Shown: positions 43,349 through 53,200, counted from the first letter of the stretch. The stretch is 64,000 bases of DNA from Effrenium voratum (GCA_963377175.1 CAUJNA010003734.1:121761-185760), one strand, 5' to 3'. Notes: generated from the sequence alone by a model not told the origin. Translations and numbers: made by a program.

Positions 43349-43706
43349 AGACTTTACTTTTAGTACTCTGGCACTTTCTACTTTTTTCATGTCTTGATTT
43401 GTTAGAACTGTTGGCCATTGATTTTCCACAAATATTACATGTATAAGGTTTATTAAGTTTTTCTTGAAAGTATTTTTTATGATAATCCTTTTGATATTGT
43501 TTCTCTTTATTTTCTTTTGTTTCTTCGCTATCAGTAGGACTTGGCAACACATCAGCATCTGAACTTTTATAATGTCTTTCAATGTCATCAGCAAAACTAC
43601 TATTCATAAATAACATATTCATAAAGTCATTATAATCATCTTCATCATGTATTCCTCCTAACAATCTATCTCTTCCATCATCTGAGTGTCTGCTATAGAA
43701 TGGCAT
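43347..43706 (-). CDS. Small C2H2 zinc-finger protein
   Basis: 119 residues. The C-terminal YTCNICGKSMANSSNKSRHE, followed six residues later by Cys, is a C2H2/C2HC finger. The N-terminal half is acidic and Asp/Ser-rich, the middle Lys/Glu-rich. It is probably a DNA- or RNA-binding regulator, an inference. The reading frame that overlaps it at 43328-43594 is a shadow. Confidence 0.75.
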   Translation of the reverse strand: MPFYSRHSDDGRDRLLGGIHDEDDYNDFMNMLFMNSSFADDIERHYKSSDADVLPSPTDSEETKENKEKQYQKDYHKKYFQEKLNKPYTCNICGKSMANSSNKSRHEKSRKCQSTKSKV

Positions 43707-43803
43707 TTATCTTATAGAATAAAGTCGCTATTTCTTTAAGGCATTTTACAAATTCTGGTATTTTAATTTTATTTTTTTTTTATTTTTTTTTTATTATTTT
43801 TTA

Positions 43804-44736
43804 TTATTTATTATTATTATTATTATTATATTGTTTTTCTTTATTCTTATCTTTATCCTTATCTTCATCTTCACTTTCAGCATCAGTAGGGACAGGAATG
43901 TCAGTCAACGGTGCTATTTCATAATTAGCATTTTCTTCTGATGACGCCTCGCCAGAGGCTCGCGAGCTTCGCGACGATGATGAATTAACAGTATGCGTTG
44001 AAGAACTATTAACAGTGATAGGTGGAGAACTATGAACACTAACAGGTGGTTCTGTGTTTAACTCAACTTCCTCACTAACATTTGTATTCAACCAATTCAT
44101 TATAGCAGTTGCTATATCGTATGATGTTACTAATGAATTCATTGTTAAATTAACTAATAACTCAGAACCTTGAATTGTAGTTAATGTAGTGTGGTATGTT
44201 AAATGTGCTACTATTTGTCCTATACTAAAACCCGTCCTCAACATAAATTCTATAATCCTCATCAAAATAAATAATTTCTTTCTATATTTATCAATATCAT
44301 CATCCTTTTTATCATCATCATCATCGTCGTCATCATATAAATCAGGGTCATATGTAAATGCTAATGCTTCTGCTTCAGCCTTGGTTATCAGTTTGCTTTT
44401 GAAACTCTTTGAAGAACCGCCTAATATTTTTGTCATATCATCAAAATTATAAGTTTGTGTTTCTTTATCATTTGGTAGGTCTGTTTGTGTTGCCTTGTTT
44501 TCTTTGTTAAGCGTTTGTGTTGCCTTGTCTGCCATCATAACTTGTGCGTTCATATATCTTTCTTTATTTTTATAATTCATTAAATCCATTTTATCAAAAT
44601 CAAAATTATTCAATAACATATATTTTTTGTATTTCTTCAATATAACTGTTGTTTTCATTTTGCTTGTGATTGCTTGTTTAAGCATTTCATCATAAGTAGG
44701 GCGTTTCCTTAACTCTTGCTTGTGGTTGTTAATCAT
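43804..44736 (-). CDS. Unknown virion-type protein with RP-Y-E motif
   Basis: 310 residues. The N-terminus LRKRPTYDEMLKQAI resembles LRLRPSYNELIKEIT of the 45142-45840 protein. Three short repeats KATQTL, KATQTD and KETQTY follow (about 72-95), then an Asp run, then a hydrophobic central stretch (about 150-215) that may be membrane-associated or a packed core. The C-terminus is Ser-rich and acidic and ends in Asn repeats. A GC-rich 33-bp insert (43943-43975) lies in frame and encodes the Arg/Ser/Ala-rich piece near residues 255-265. No family recognised. Confidence 0.7.
   Translation of the reverse strand: MINNHKQELRKRPTYDEMLKQAITSKMKTTVILKKYKKYMLLNNFDFDKMDLMNYKNKERYMNAQVMMADKATQTLNKENKATQTDLPNDKETQTYNFDDMTKILGGSSKSFKSKLITKAEAEALAFTYDPDLYDDDDDDDDKKDDDIDKYRKKLFILMRIIEFMLRTGFSIGQIVAHLTYHTTLTTIQGSELLVNLTMNSLVTSYDIATAIMNWLNTNVSEEVELNTEPPVSVHSSPPITVNSSSTHTVNSSSSRSSRASGEASSEENANYEIAPLTDIPVPTDAESEDEDKDKDKNKEKQYNNNNNNK
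43943..43975. repeat. GC-rich 33-bp insert, copy 1
   Basis: It starts GACGCCTCG and ends CTCGCGAGCTTCGCGAC, all Cs and Gs in an AT-rich gene. It matches 48682-48714 at 24 of 33 positions, with identical ends. Its length is a multiple of three and it is in frame. It contains the palindromes CTCGCGAG and TCGCGA-type cores. Confidence 0.65.
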
Positions 44737-44770
44737 TTTATATAATTATTGATAAATTATGTAAATTTAT

Positions 44771-45133
44771 CTATTTTTCCTTTGTTGCCTTGCCTTTTCC
44801 CTTCATATCTTTCCAATCATTCATTCTTTTTCTTAACAATTCATCATTTACTTCTGTTGTCCGTTTTCCGCTGTTTGTAAGTTTATCCACCAGTCCAACT
44901 AAATAAGTTCTACCTGTTTCCTTTTTACCTTTGCCTTTTTTCTTTGTGTTTGAATATTGTTGTTCCTGTTCTTCAGTAAGTCCTGTTCCTCTTAAATGTA
45001 ATTGAAATAATATGTCTTCTTCTTTTACTGTGCTTCCCTTCCAATGGTTTATATCAGTTGAATAGTCAATAGTTTCCTTATGTGTTCTTGTTTGTCTTGC
45101 TGGTAATGTGGATGAACTGCCAGCGGTGTCCAT
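44771..45133 (-). CDS. Small basic protein, unknown
   Basis: 120 residues. Ser/Thr-rich N-terminus, then ILFQLHLRGTGLTEEQEQQ, then Lys/Gly-rich stretches (KKKGKGKKETG, KGKGKATKEK). The high charge suggests nucleic-acid binding. It lies in the leftward block of likely virion genes. A small hairpin (GATAAATT / ATTTATC) overlaps its stop codon. Family not recognised. Confidence 0.65.
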   Translation of the reverse strand: MDTAGSSSTLPARQTRTHKETIDYSTDINHWKGSTVKEEDILFQLHLRGTGLTEEQEQQYSNTKKKGKGKKETGRTYLVGLVDKLTNSGKRTTEVNDELLRKRMNDWKDMKGKGKATKEK

Positions 45134-45141
45134 TTTTTGCT

Positions 45142-45840
45142 CTATTCTTTTTTCTGCTTCTTTATTTCTATTGGTTCAGGACTGTCTTTATCTTCGTCAA
45201 TAAATCGCTTAAGTTTCAATCTTACTCTTGCTTTTTGTAAATTTGAAACTCTTTTTGGTTCAGGACTGTCTTTATCTTCATCAATAAATCGTTTCAATTG
45301 CAATCTTGCTCTTGCTTTTTGTAAATTTGAAACTCTTTTTGGTTGTAAATCTTCCAATGGCGGTAAATCATCACTTGACTTTGCGGTTGCTACTGACTGC
45401 CAGTCATCTTCATCTAATTGTTTTGCTCGTTGTGCTCGTTGGTGTAGGTCTGCTATTTGTTCACTACTAAGTCTTTTTGAAATTTGACTGATTTGTCGTT
45501 CGTGTTGTTCCTCTGCATCATCCATTGTGGCACTTAGTGTTTGTATTGAACCGTCTCTTAAATCATCCATTTCATCATCCCTTGCCATATCAAAATATTT
45601 TGTTTGATTTTCTCCATCTAACATTTTTTTAAAGTGTTGTTGTCTCAAATCTACTGTATTATTATCATAAACTGTCCCCAATGGACTATCACGAAAATAA
45701 TAAGCGTTTCTGTCTATTACATCTCTTATATTCTTATTTTTAAATTCTTCCTTTGTAATTTCCTTTATCAGTTCATTATAAGACGGTCTTAATCTTAATT
45801 GAGATTTTAATGTTTTCATCTGTGCATTGTCTAATCTCAT
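45142..45840 (-). CDS. Unknown protein with C-terminal tandem duplication
   Basis: 232 residues. The N-terminal LRLRPSYNELIKEIT and IRDVIDRNAYYFRDS link it to its neighbours at 43804 and 45889. The C-terminus holds two nearly identical 28-residue units: PKRVSNLQKARARLQLKRF with a tail IDEDKDSPE, then the same again. The DNA repeat is visible at 45175-45345. The middle is acidic. It could be a scaffold or DNA-binding core protein, a guess from the basic repeats and the neighbourhood. Confidence 0.7.
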   Translation of the reverse strand: MRLDNAQMKTLKSQLRLRPSYNELIKEITKEEFKNKNIRDVIDRNAYYFRDSPLGTVYDNNTVDLRQQHFKKMLDGENQTKYFDMARDDEMDDLRDGSIQTLSATMDDAEEQHERQISQISKRLSSEQIADLHQRAQRAKQLDEDDWQSVATAKSSDDLPPLEDLQPKRVSNLQKARARLQLKRFIDEDKDSPEPKRVSNLQKARVRLKLKRFIDEDKDSPEPIEIKKQKKE

Positions 45841-45850
45841 TAGTATATTA

Positions 45851-45885
45851 AATTAATTAGATTATATTTATTAATCTAATTAATT
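45851..45885. terminator. Strong hairpin at a gene end
   Basis: A perfect 14-bp stem, AATTAATTAGATTA with its complement, and a 7-base loop. It lies between the start of the 45142-45840 gene and the stop of the 45889-46362 gene, both on the minus strand, so just downstream of the latter. Confidence 0.5.
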
Positions 45886-45888
45886 AAT

Positions 45889-46362
45889 TTAATTATTTTT
45901 TTCAAAATCAAAATCTTGTCTTAATTGATTGATTATTCCTTTCTTCTTCTTAATCATTTCTGAATATGGTTTACCTGTTTCACTTGATGGGTGATGTCTC
46001 AATTTTTCACTTTCCAACCTTTGGATTTCATTAAAATAAGCCTGTGCTTCTTCTTGATATCTTCTTTTATTTTGAAATACAGCATAATCTTTTTTAGCGC
46101 TATGACGTTCTAATTGTTCTTGTAATTCTTTCAAATATGTGTAATTAGGTTGGTGTGCCTTGTTGTCTCCTTCATAATAGTAATGTTGAGTTGATTTATA
46201 TTTATTCTTCTTTTTTGGTTTGTTTGTTTCAAAAACTGCTTTTCTATCAATAACATCACTGATATTCGGTTTGTCTTTATTTTGTGGTTCTGTTATTCTA
46301 TTTACAACGTTGTCATAAATTTCTCTACGACGCATAAGCAATTGTTTTTTATCAATAATCAT
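45889..46362 (-). CDS. Unknown basic coiled-coil protein
   Basis: 157 residues. ISDVIDRKAVFETN near residue 40 matches IRDVIDRNAYYFRD of the adjacent protein. A Lys-rich stretch follows, then charged helical sequence (about 85-150, ELQEQLERH, EIQRLESEKL) that could form a coiled coil. Family not recognised. It is transcribed leftward with its neighbours. Confidence 0.7.
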   Translation of the reverse strand: MIIDKKQLLMRRREIYDNVVNRITEPQNKDKPNISDVIDRKAVFETNKPKKKNKYKSTQHYYYEGDNKAHQPNYTYLKELQEQLERHSAKKDYAVFQNKRRYQEEAQAYFNEIQRLESEKLRHHPSSETGKPYSEMIKKKKGIINQLRQDFDFEKNN

Positions 46363-46380
46363 TATATAATAATAATTAGA

Positions 46381-46961
46381 TTAAATAATTTTATTTGCTA
46401 AATTATTAATTTTCTGTTTATTTTTATTATCTCTCTCTACCTTCATATTATTGTAACGGTCTTTTGCAGTTTCAAATACTTTATTAGCAGTTGTTTCTAA
46501 ATGTTTTTTCAATCGCTCTTCAACTCTTCTTTCTATTTCTTGTTCATCAACTTTTGGTAAATTATCCTTCACTCTATTACAGACATCATCTTTAAACTCT
46601 TCTGCTTGTTGTGGATGCATAATTTTTCTTCGAACAACTTTGTTAGGGTCTGGTTCTTTTTTAACTGGTATTCCATTACAGTTATGACGATATCTGAAAG
46701 TGTATTTTGTTAAATATTTTTTACATTTTGGACATTCCACTTTTTCAGTTGAGTATGTTTTAGATTTTAATTCTTGCTTTGGTGGTTCGTCTATATTATT
46801 ATCTGGTGTATTGTCTTTATTATTTTCTTCATTTATAATATTATTAGTTTCTACTTCTTCCTTTTTTCATTAATAATAGGTTCTTCTTTAATTTCTTCTA
46901 CTTCTTTAGGTGCTTCATTATTTTCACTGCCTACATCTACTATTTCAATATTTTTAACCAT
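46381..46961 (-). pseudogene. Zinc-binding coiled-coil protein with A6 frameshift
   Basis: The intact 119-residue part starts CPKCKKYLTKYTFRYRHNC, a CxxC...HxxxC zinc motif, followed by a charged helical tail. Upstream, an ATG at 46961 opens an acidic stretch (MVKNIEIVDVGSENN) that closes after a run of six As (T6 on the plus strand at 46862-46867). If the run had one more A the two frames would be continuous up to the zinc motif, so the gene has probably lost one base here. Alternatives are a read error in the homopolymer or translation from the internal Met at 46740. Confidence 0.65.
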
Positions 46962-47043
46962 ATAATTAGTATATAATAAATATTTATATTAAAATATTTT
47001 AATATAATTAGTATATAACAAATATTTATATTAAAATATTTAA
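46961..47043. repeat. 42-bp tandem repeat in a viral intergenic region
   Basis: TATAATTAGTATATAA with its AAATATTTATATTAAAATATTT tail in part occurs twice, 42 bases apart. A perfect 22-base palindrome is centred at 46995. It lies between the minor capsid stop and the start of the next minus-strand gene, so it may serve as promoter, transcript end or both. Confidence 0.65.
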
Positions 47044-47054
47044 TATATGCTTTT

Positions 47055-47888
47055 CTAACCTTCAAAAAATGTTAAACTAAAACTACTTGTTGTTCCATTC
47101 ATATTTAAAACTCTACCCGATGCATCAGTAAATCTAAAATGAAGTCTATTCAATGAACGCATACTAACATCATTAGCATCATTTAAAATTAGTTCATTAT
47201 CATATATGAGGTTGCCGAATGATGTTAAAACTGGTACTTTCTTTATTATTGATGAAGTACCAAAACTACATAACTGGTTTCCGTTACTTAATTCACTACA
47301 ATGAATATAAATATTTTTAACAGGTAAAAATGATATAAATCCACTAACAAAAGGGTCTGCTGTACTATTTACTTTTTCAGTAGTATTTCCTAAAATGTCA
47401 TTAATACTATTAGGATAATCTCTATCATAATCAACACCAAAACTATAACTAGTTTGTAATTCTTTATCTGTATGGATTACAAAAAAGTAAGAAATATAAT
47501 TACAACTTGTAGTTATATTATTTGTTTTTAATGAATAACTACAAGTAAAAAAAATACTGTTTCCATCGGTCCCATTGGTTGCAGTGTTCAATTTATTTTG
47601 TAATTCGGTTGCTAATTCACTACCTACATAACTACCTTTATCAGGTGCTACAATAAAATAATATACTGGTGCTCCTATTAATATCCATCCTAATGTTAAA
47701 TATAATCTGTTATTTAAATTATCTTCAATTGGATAAAATGAATTAGCGATAGATACTTCGTGACAAATCATTTTAGTATTTGGTCCGCATTCTTGTTGCT
47801 CTCTTAAATTAATAACAAAATCTGATGTAGATTGACTGTCATTTAAATCACGATAAGCACTGTTGATATATATTTTACGAAATCTCAT
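47055..47888 (-). CDS. Minor capsid (penton-like) protein
   Basis: 277 residues. The start MRFRKIYINSAYRDLNDSQS and a following block with EVSIANSFYPIEDNLNNRL are typical of the single-jelly-roll minor capsid proteins of Polintons and PLVs, which occupy the capsid vertices. Later blocks LPVKNIYIHCSELSNGNQL and SLNRLHFRFTDASGRVL fit the same family. The frame is intact. It is divergent from the lipase-major capsid block across a 38-base gap at 47889-47926, which must contain both promoters. Confidence 0.8.
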   Translation of the reverse strand: MRFRKIYINSAYRDLNDSQSTSDFVINLREQQECGPNTKMICHEVSIANSFYPIEDNLNNRLYLTLGWILIGAPVYYFIVAPDKGSYVGSELATELQNKLNTATNGTDGNSIFFTCSYSLKTNNITTSCNYISYFFVIHTDKELQTSYSFGVDYDRDYPNSINDILGNTTEKVNSTADPFVSGFISFLPVKNIYIHCSELSNGNQLCSFGTSSIIKKVPVLTSFGNLIYDNELILNDANDVSMRSLNRLHFRFTDASGRVLNMNGTTSSFSLTFFEG

Positions 47889-47926
47889 TATATTAATTAA
47901 TTAGAAATTTTATAATTTAATTATAT

Positions 47927-48589
47927 ATGAAAAATAAATATAAATATTATTTAAAAGAAGGAAAATTAAAATCATACAATCCGCTTCATCAAGGTCATAG
48001 TGAAATGTATAGAAAAATAATTAATGAAATTCAACAAGAAAAATCATTATTCAAACCTAAATATAATAATAATTTATCTGACACAGAAGGATTAAACAAA
48101 GCATATACAAATGGTAAAGGTTATTATTTAGATAATAATAAACTATATGTTGCTGGGACATTTGGTAAGTCTAATATTAAATCAAATATTAATGATATTT
48201 TAAGTGATATTACAATTCCATTTGGTTTAAGTTCATTCAGTGAAAGGTATAGAGATATTAGTGATATACTTGATGAAAACCATAATATTAGTGAAGTTAT
48301 TTCACATTCATTGGGTAGTAGTGCGAGTGCTAAATATTTACAAAATAACCCTGATAGAAATATTAGATTAACTACTTACGGTGCTCCTTTTATTTCAATG
48401 TCAAACAAAAACAATGACAACTACACAAGCCTACGAAATTTTGGAGATATAGTCAGTCTTTTAGATAGAGGCAGTATAACATCAAATAGAGGAGGTTTTA
48501 ACCCATTAACAAATCATCAACACTCATTATATGGTGATACTGGCAAGGATGTATCAAGAAGTATTGAGCCTGTAAAGGAAATTTTGTAG
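47927..48589 (+). CDS. Lipase-like alpha/beta hydrolase
   Basis: 220 residues. VISHSLGSSASAKYL at about 126-140 is the nucleophile elbow, a variant of the GHSLGG motif of class 3 lipases with Ser at the first Gly. IRLTTYGAPFIS follows at the usual spacing and HQHSLYGD near 205 may supply the His. PLHQGHSEMY near the N-terminus is also typical of viral lipases of this type. The presumed role is attack on membranes at entry or exit, an inference. It sits between the two capsid genes, so it may be a virion component. Confidence 0.75.
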   Translation: MKNKYKYYLKEGKLKSYNPLHQGHSEMYRKIINEIQQEKSLFKPKYNNNLSDTEGLNKAYTNGKGYYLDNNKLYVAGTFGKSNIKSNINDILSDITIPFGLSSFSERYRDISDILDENHNISEVISHSLGSSASAKYLQNNPDRNIRLTTYGAPFISMSNKNNDNYTSLRNFGDIVSLLDRGSITSNRGGFNPLTNHQHSLYGDTGKDVSRSIEPVKEIL

Positions 48590-48600
48590 TCTTATATAAA

Positions 48601-48819
48601 ATGCCTAATAATGATATAAAAAACACTATAAATCCTAAAAAGAAAGTCAGTTATGAAGACATTAAGAAAATAGTAGAGGATGACGCGAGGAACGAGCCTC
48701 GCGTGCTACGCGACCCTAATAAGGTTGAACATAATAATATTAAAAATAAGTCTAAAAAACTATTAAATAAAAATTCTAAAAAAGAAGTTATAGATTGTTC
48801 ACACTTTAAAATAAATTAA
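48601..48819 (+). CDS. Small basic protein carrying a GC-rich insert
   Basis: 72 residues, Lys/Asn-rich, starting 11 bases after the lipase stop. Residues about 28-38 (DARNEPRVLRD) are encoded by the GC-rich 33-bp insert. Function unknown. Confidence 0.55.
   Translation: MPNNDIKNTINPKKKVSYEDIKKIVEDDARNEPRVLRDPNKVEHNNIKNKSKKLLNKNSKKEVIDCSHFKIN
48682..48714. repeat. GC-rich 33-bp insert, copy 2
   Basis: GACGCGAGG... to ...TGCTACGCGAC in an otherwise AT-rich gene. It contains a perfect inverted repeat, CGCGAGG (48684-48690) with CCTCGCG (48697-48703). It is related to 43943-43975 (24 of 33 positions) and likewise in frame. Confidence 0.65.
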
Positions 48820-48858
48820 TTTAATAATAGAATAATACAATATTTTTCTATTATTAAA
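48820..48858. terminator. Hairpin between small gene and major capsid gene
   Basis: A perfect 13-bp stem, TTTAATAATAGAA with TTCTATTATTAAA, and a 13-base loop. It starts immediately after the preceding stop codon and ends 9 bases before the major capsid ATG. Confidence 0.55.
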
Positions 48859-48867
48859 CATATAAAG

Positions 48868-50247
48868 ATGGAAACTCTGGAAATAGATGATGTCCTTGTA
48901 GAGAAGAATTTAAGATTTAAGTTAAAAGATGGCGGTTCTTATGTCCGGTCAAAAGAAAGCAAAAACTTTTATCCTTCGTCGGTTTCTACTTATACCGCTG
49001 ATACAAATTCTGTAATTAGATTTAACATTACTGGACCACCTAATCAATGGTTGTCCTTACCATCACTATTATTAGGATTTACTCTAAACAACACTGATAA
49101 TACACTAAATCACGAACTTAGACCAATTGACACAGCCGGTTTCTTTGATAGGGTGCGTGTGTTAATGGGTGATGTCATTGTATGTGATTTAAATTCTCTT
49201 TCTCGTGCGAGTGCAATGAAAGATGTATTAAAATCATCAGAAGAAAAACGAATTGATGAAGCATTGGGTTTTGGAAATACTCTACTCAATCACGATGGAC
49301 GGTTTTTAGTTTGTGATGCTACTGGAACTTCTACTACCCAAGCGGTAATTAGAAATGTAACCGATGGTAATTATAAAGGAATTAAAGAAGGTAAAAGTGC
49401 TAATGTCTATTTTGATTTAAATTTAAAATGTTTCAAGACTTGTGAAAACTGGATACCTTTATCTTATTGTCCAATCACGATTGAATTATATTTAACCACT
49501 GATGTATTAAAACCAATTGTTAATAGAACAGGACTTTTTACTGATGCAAATACAAGTATCACTTGGTCAGTCACAAAACCTTTATTCAAAGGAAATGTCT
49601 ATACTCTTGACGATAGCTTATATGCAGAGTATGCTAAAATATTAGAAACTGGTTCTCTTCCTATTACTTTTGAAACTGAAACCCTACAAGAACAAACAGC
49701 ATCAACAACAACTGAAATATTCACAACTATTGTCCGTAATGTGTCTAAATTAAATAAACTGTTTATTTCTTTTTCAAATGCGACTCAAAAGGGTTATGTA
49801 GGCGGATACGGTGAATTATTGAAACCATATAACTTTATGTATCATCCACTGGCACATGTAACAGGTGATAAAGGACGTTATGACCCAGAGCATGATTTAT
49901 CTGCTTCTTTGATAATCGGTAATCAAGTTATTCCAAGTCAAGAAATTCAAGGTGTTCGTGAAGCATATGCCCATCTTATGCATTGTGCTGATAAACCAAT
50001 GTTAGTTTGTGCAGAAGATTACAGGTCTCACGCTTTTATGTATGGGTTTAATTTGCAGAAATTAGAAAGTGCAAGTTATACTGGTATCAACCTTAAAAAT
50101 AATTCAAATATGGCTGTTAAAGTGAAAGCGTTGGAGGGTTCAACATTATATAGCGCTCCTGGTAAAATGGCCGAGAGAATTTATATGCTCTTGGTTCATG
50201 AGTGCATTCTTGAAATCCGTTCAAATTCTGTAACATTTTATGATTAA
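48868..50247 (+). CDS. Major capsid protein, double jelly-roll
   Basis: 459 residues, the usual length for the family. The N-terminal run LKDGGSYVRSKESKNFYPSS, then FNITGPPNQWLSLPSLLLGF, FFDRVRVLMGDVIVCDLNS and, later, SQEIQGVREAY and YGFNLQKLE match the pattern of Polinton/PLV major capsid proteins. These form pseudo-hexameric trimers of the icosahedral shell. The frame is intact. A hairpin precedes it and an AT hairpin (50264-50283) follows, before the fibre gene. Confidence 0.88.
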   Translation: METLEIDDVLVEKNLRFKLKDGGSYVRSKESKNFYPSSVSTYTADTNSVIRFNITGPPNQWLSLPSLLLGFTLNNTDNTLNHELRPIDTAGFFDRVRVLMGDVIVCDLNSLSRASAMKDVLKSSEEKRIDEALGFGNTLLNHDGRFLVCDATGTSTTQAVIRNVTDGNYKGIKEGKSANVYFDLNLKCFKTCENWIPLSYCPITIELYLTTDVLKPIVNRTGLFTDANTSITWSVTKPLFKGNVYTLDDSLYAEYAKILETGSLPITFETETLQEQTASTTTEIFTTIVRNVSKLNKLFISFSNATQKGYVGGYGELLKPYNFMYHPLAHVTGDKGRYDPEHDLSASLIIGNQVIPSQEIQGVREAYAHLMHCADKPMLVCAEDYRSHAFMYGFNLQKLESASYTGINLKNNSNMAVKVKALEGSTLYSAPGKMAERIYMLLVHECILEIRSNSVTFYD

Positions 50248-50263
50248 ATAAAAAATATGATAT

Positions 50264-50283
50264 TATTAATTTTCTAATTAATA
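50264..50283. terminator. AT hairpin after the major capsid gene
   Basis: TATTAATT-TTCT-AATTAATA, an 8-bp stem with a 4-base loop, 16 bases past the stop. All-AT stems arise easily by chance here, so this one is weak alone. Confidence 0.35.
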
Positions 50284-50293
50284 GTATAATATT

Positions 50294-53200
50294 ATGAGCA
50301 AAAACTTAATGAATATCTTTGATATTACAGCAAATAGAATTAGGCAAGTAAAAGATGGGGCAGTCAATGATATAGAAGACCTTTACGCGAGTAAATCTGA
50401 CATTCAAACAGTATTAGATAGTAAAGCAGACCAAGCAGACACTTACACAAAGGAGCAGATAAATGCTAATTTTTATGATATAACTGAAACATATGACAAA
50501 ACAGAAATTAATGTATTATCAAATAATATTAGTTCAAATTCATTTTTAATAGGTAATCTGACAATAACTTCAAATACAAATTTTAATAATATTTCATTAA
50601 ATACAAGTTTAATAAATAATTTAAATTCTACTATGACAACTAATTTTAATAATATTTCTTCAAATACTAATTTAATTAATACAAATTTTAATAATATTTC
50701 ATCAAATACAAATTTAATAAATAATTTGAATTCTACTGTACTGTATCAATTAATTTTAATAATATTTCATCAAATTCTCATTTAATATCTCAATTACAAA
50801 CAGGTTCATTTGATAGTAATTTATATTACAATAAAATAACAACTAATAATTTATTAACAGATAAATTAAATACATCAGTATTAAATAATACATTAATTCA
50901 TAATATAACAACTACTTCAACTTTCAAAATAGCAGAATTTGGAAATTATAATTATTATCATGAATTATACAATAATTATATTGATACTTATGTTTATGGA
51001 AATTTAAGTGGAGCAACTATGGTTTTAAACCAGCGGGGTTTTGGAAATGTAGAAATTAATAATTCTTCAACTTTTCAAAATGATAAAATATTATTAAATC
51101 ATAATACTACAATATTATCTAATTTACAAGTATCTGGTTTATTTTCGTGTTTGTCTATTTTAGATATAGCAGGTTCTGACGCTAGATATGTTTTACAATC
51201 AGATGGATTAAGTGGATTAATAACAGGAAATACAAATACAATTAATTCAATAATTACTATCAATAATTCACAGGATACATCATTAGGTCAAAAGTTAGAT
51301 AAAATAGATACTAACGCTCAATCAGTAGCAGGTGCTATTAATTTTAGTGATAATACAACTTTACACAGTAATTTAAATATGTTGACTACTGGTTCTATAA
51401 TATGTAATAAGTTTAGTACTACATCGTCGCCTAATGTTGGATTGCAAATGACATTTCAAATGTTCAATCGTGAATTTAATATTAACAGAGATGGTAGAAT
51501 GTGGATGAGTAGCGCAGGAGGTCAATGGGAAACTCAAATAGGAGATGCTAATGTTGGGCGTGTTTGGGTTAAGGATAGATTCGGTTTAGGTGCTGTTGGA
51601 GTTAATGGTTATGTTTTAAATTGTGCTGGACAAGCAAGATTTACTGATGCAGTTCAATTTATAGGAACTGACAAAGCAATAAGTTTTAACAATGGTTCAT
51701 ATTTGAATTTTAATAATTCGCCTCGGCCCCAAAGGGGCCAAGGGTGCTCAGATCTCTTCTCCAAAGAGAATCTTCGCTTTTCCCCTCCCCCAACCCCCTC
51801 CGCGACCAAAATTTTGCCATGTCGGCTGGCCCAAAATCCTGTCCGGCGGGCCTTGAAATTTTCGGGGTTCGTCGGCGTCCAGCTCCATGGGTCCATTTTT
51901 GTCGAAAATCACGAAAAAATTGCTTTTTTGCCCTGACCCTTGTCTGACGTGTCTGAGACTAGGCTCAGGCCCAGCCCAACCAGCAACCCGCCTGCTGGCC
52001 AGGCCTGTCAGCTCAGCCTCAGGCCCAAGCTGTCTGAAACAGGCCGAGCCTGCCCAGTCTCAGGGCATGCCAGCCACTAGGCCGGCCCCCAGTTTTCAGC
52101 CCCAGCAGGCTCAGCCCAGCGTGCCAAGGTCAGGTTTGTCTAACAACGACCAGTCTCACGTGTCTGAGACTGGTCTCAAGCTATGCCAGCTACTAAGCCT
52201 GTCTGACGTGCCCCAGCCCCTCAGTCCGGCTGCCCAAGCAGCTCAGCCCAGGCTGGCCAGGCCTTGACCTCCTGCTCACGTCTGGCCCCAAGTCATCCAG
52301 CAGGCTTAGCCTCCGAGACTCGCCTCGAAGTATGCCAGCCTGAGACTAGCCTCAGGCCCAGTCCCTCAGCCCACCTGCTGGCGTGTCTTACATGTCTGCG
52401 ACTGCCCTCAGGCCCAAGTGTGTGTGAAACAGGCCTTGCCCATCCACCCGCCCAAGCACAGCTCAGCCCAGCCCGCAGCCAGCCCAGCCCCGGCGCATCT
52501 CAGGCATGCCAGCCACTAGGCCGGCCCCCAGCTCCCAGCTCACCAGCAGGCTCAGCCCAGCGTGCCAAAGTCAGGTTTGTCTAACGTGGCTGAGACTGGC
52601 CTCAGTCCAACGACCAGAGTTACGTGTTTGTCAAGCTATGCCAGCTACTAAGCCTGTCTGACGTGCCCCAGCCCCTCAGTCCGGCTGCCCAAGCAGCTCA
52701 GCCCAGGCTGGCCAGGCCTTGACCTCCTGCTCTGGCCCCAAATCATGCAGCAGGCCCAGCCCCTTCGGCGCAGTCTGACACCTCAAAGTATGCCAGCCTG
52801 ACTAGCCTCAGGCCCAGCCCGCTGGCGTGTCTTACGTGTCTGCGACTGGCCTCAGGCCCAGCCTAGTCCGGCTGCCCGGCAGCCAGCAACCCACCCATGG
52901 CTTCGCAGCCTCGTGGCTGAGACTAGCTTCAGGCCCAGCCCAACCAGCAACCCACCTCAGCCCAGCCTGCCCAGCCCAGGCCCCGGCGCATCTCAGGGCA
53001 TGCCAGCCACTAGGCCGGTCCAGCCCACCACAAGGTCAGGTTTGTCTAACGTGTCTGAGACTGGCCTCAGGCCAACGACCAGTCTCACGTGTCTGAGACT
53101 GGTCTCAAGCTACGCCAGCTACTAAGCCTGTCTGACGTGCCCCAGCCCCCCAGTCCGGCTGCCCAAGCAGCTCAGCCCAGGCTGAGCAGGCCTTGACCTC

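Noticed and set aside
43328..43594. An 88-residue Lys/Ile-rich frame
   Set aside because: Shadow of the zinc-finger gene at 43347-43706 in another frame.
51654..53125. Several open frames in the GC-rich insertion
   Set aside because: Low-complexity Ala/Pro/Ser/Gln sequences that follow the 465-bp repeat, with no conserved domain.
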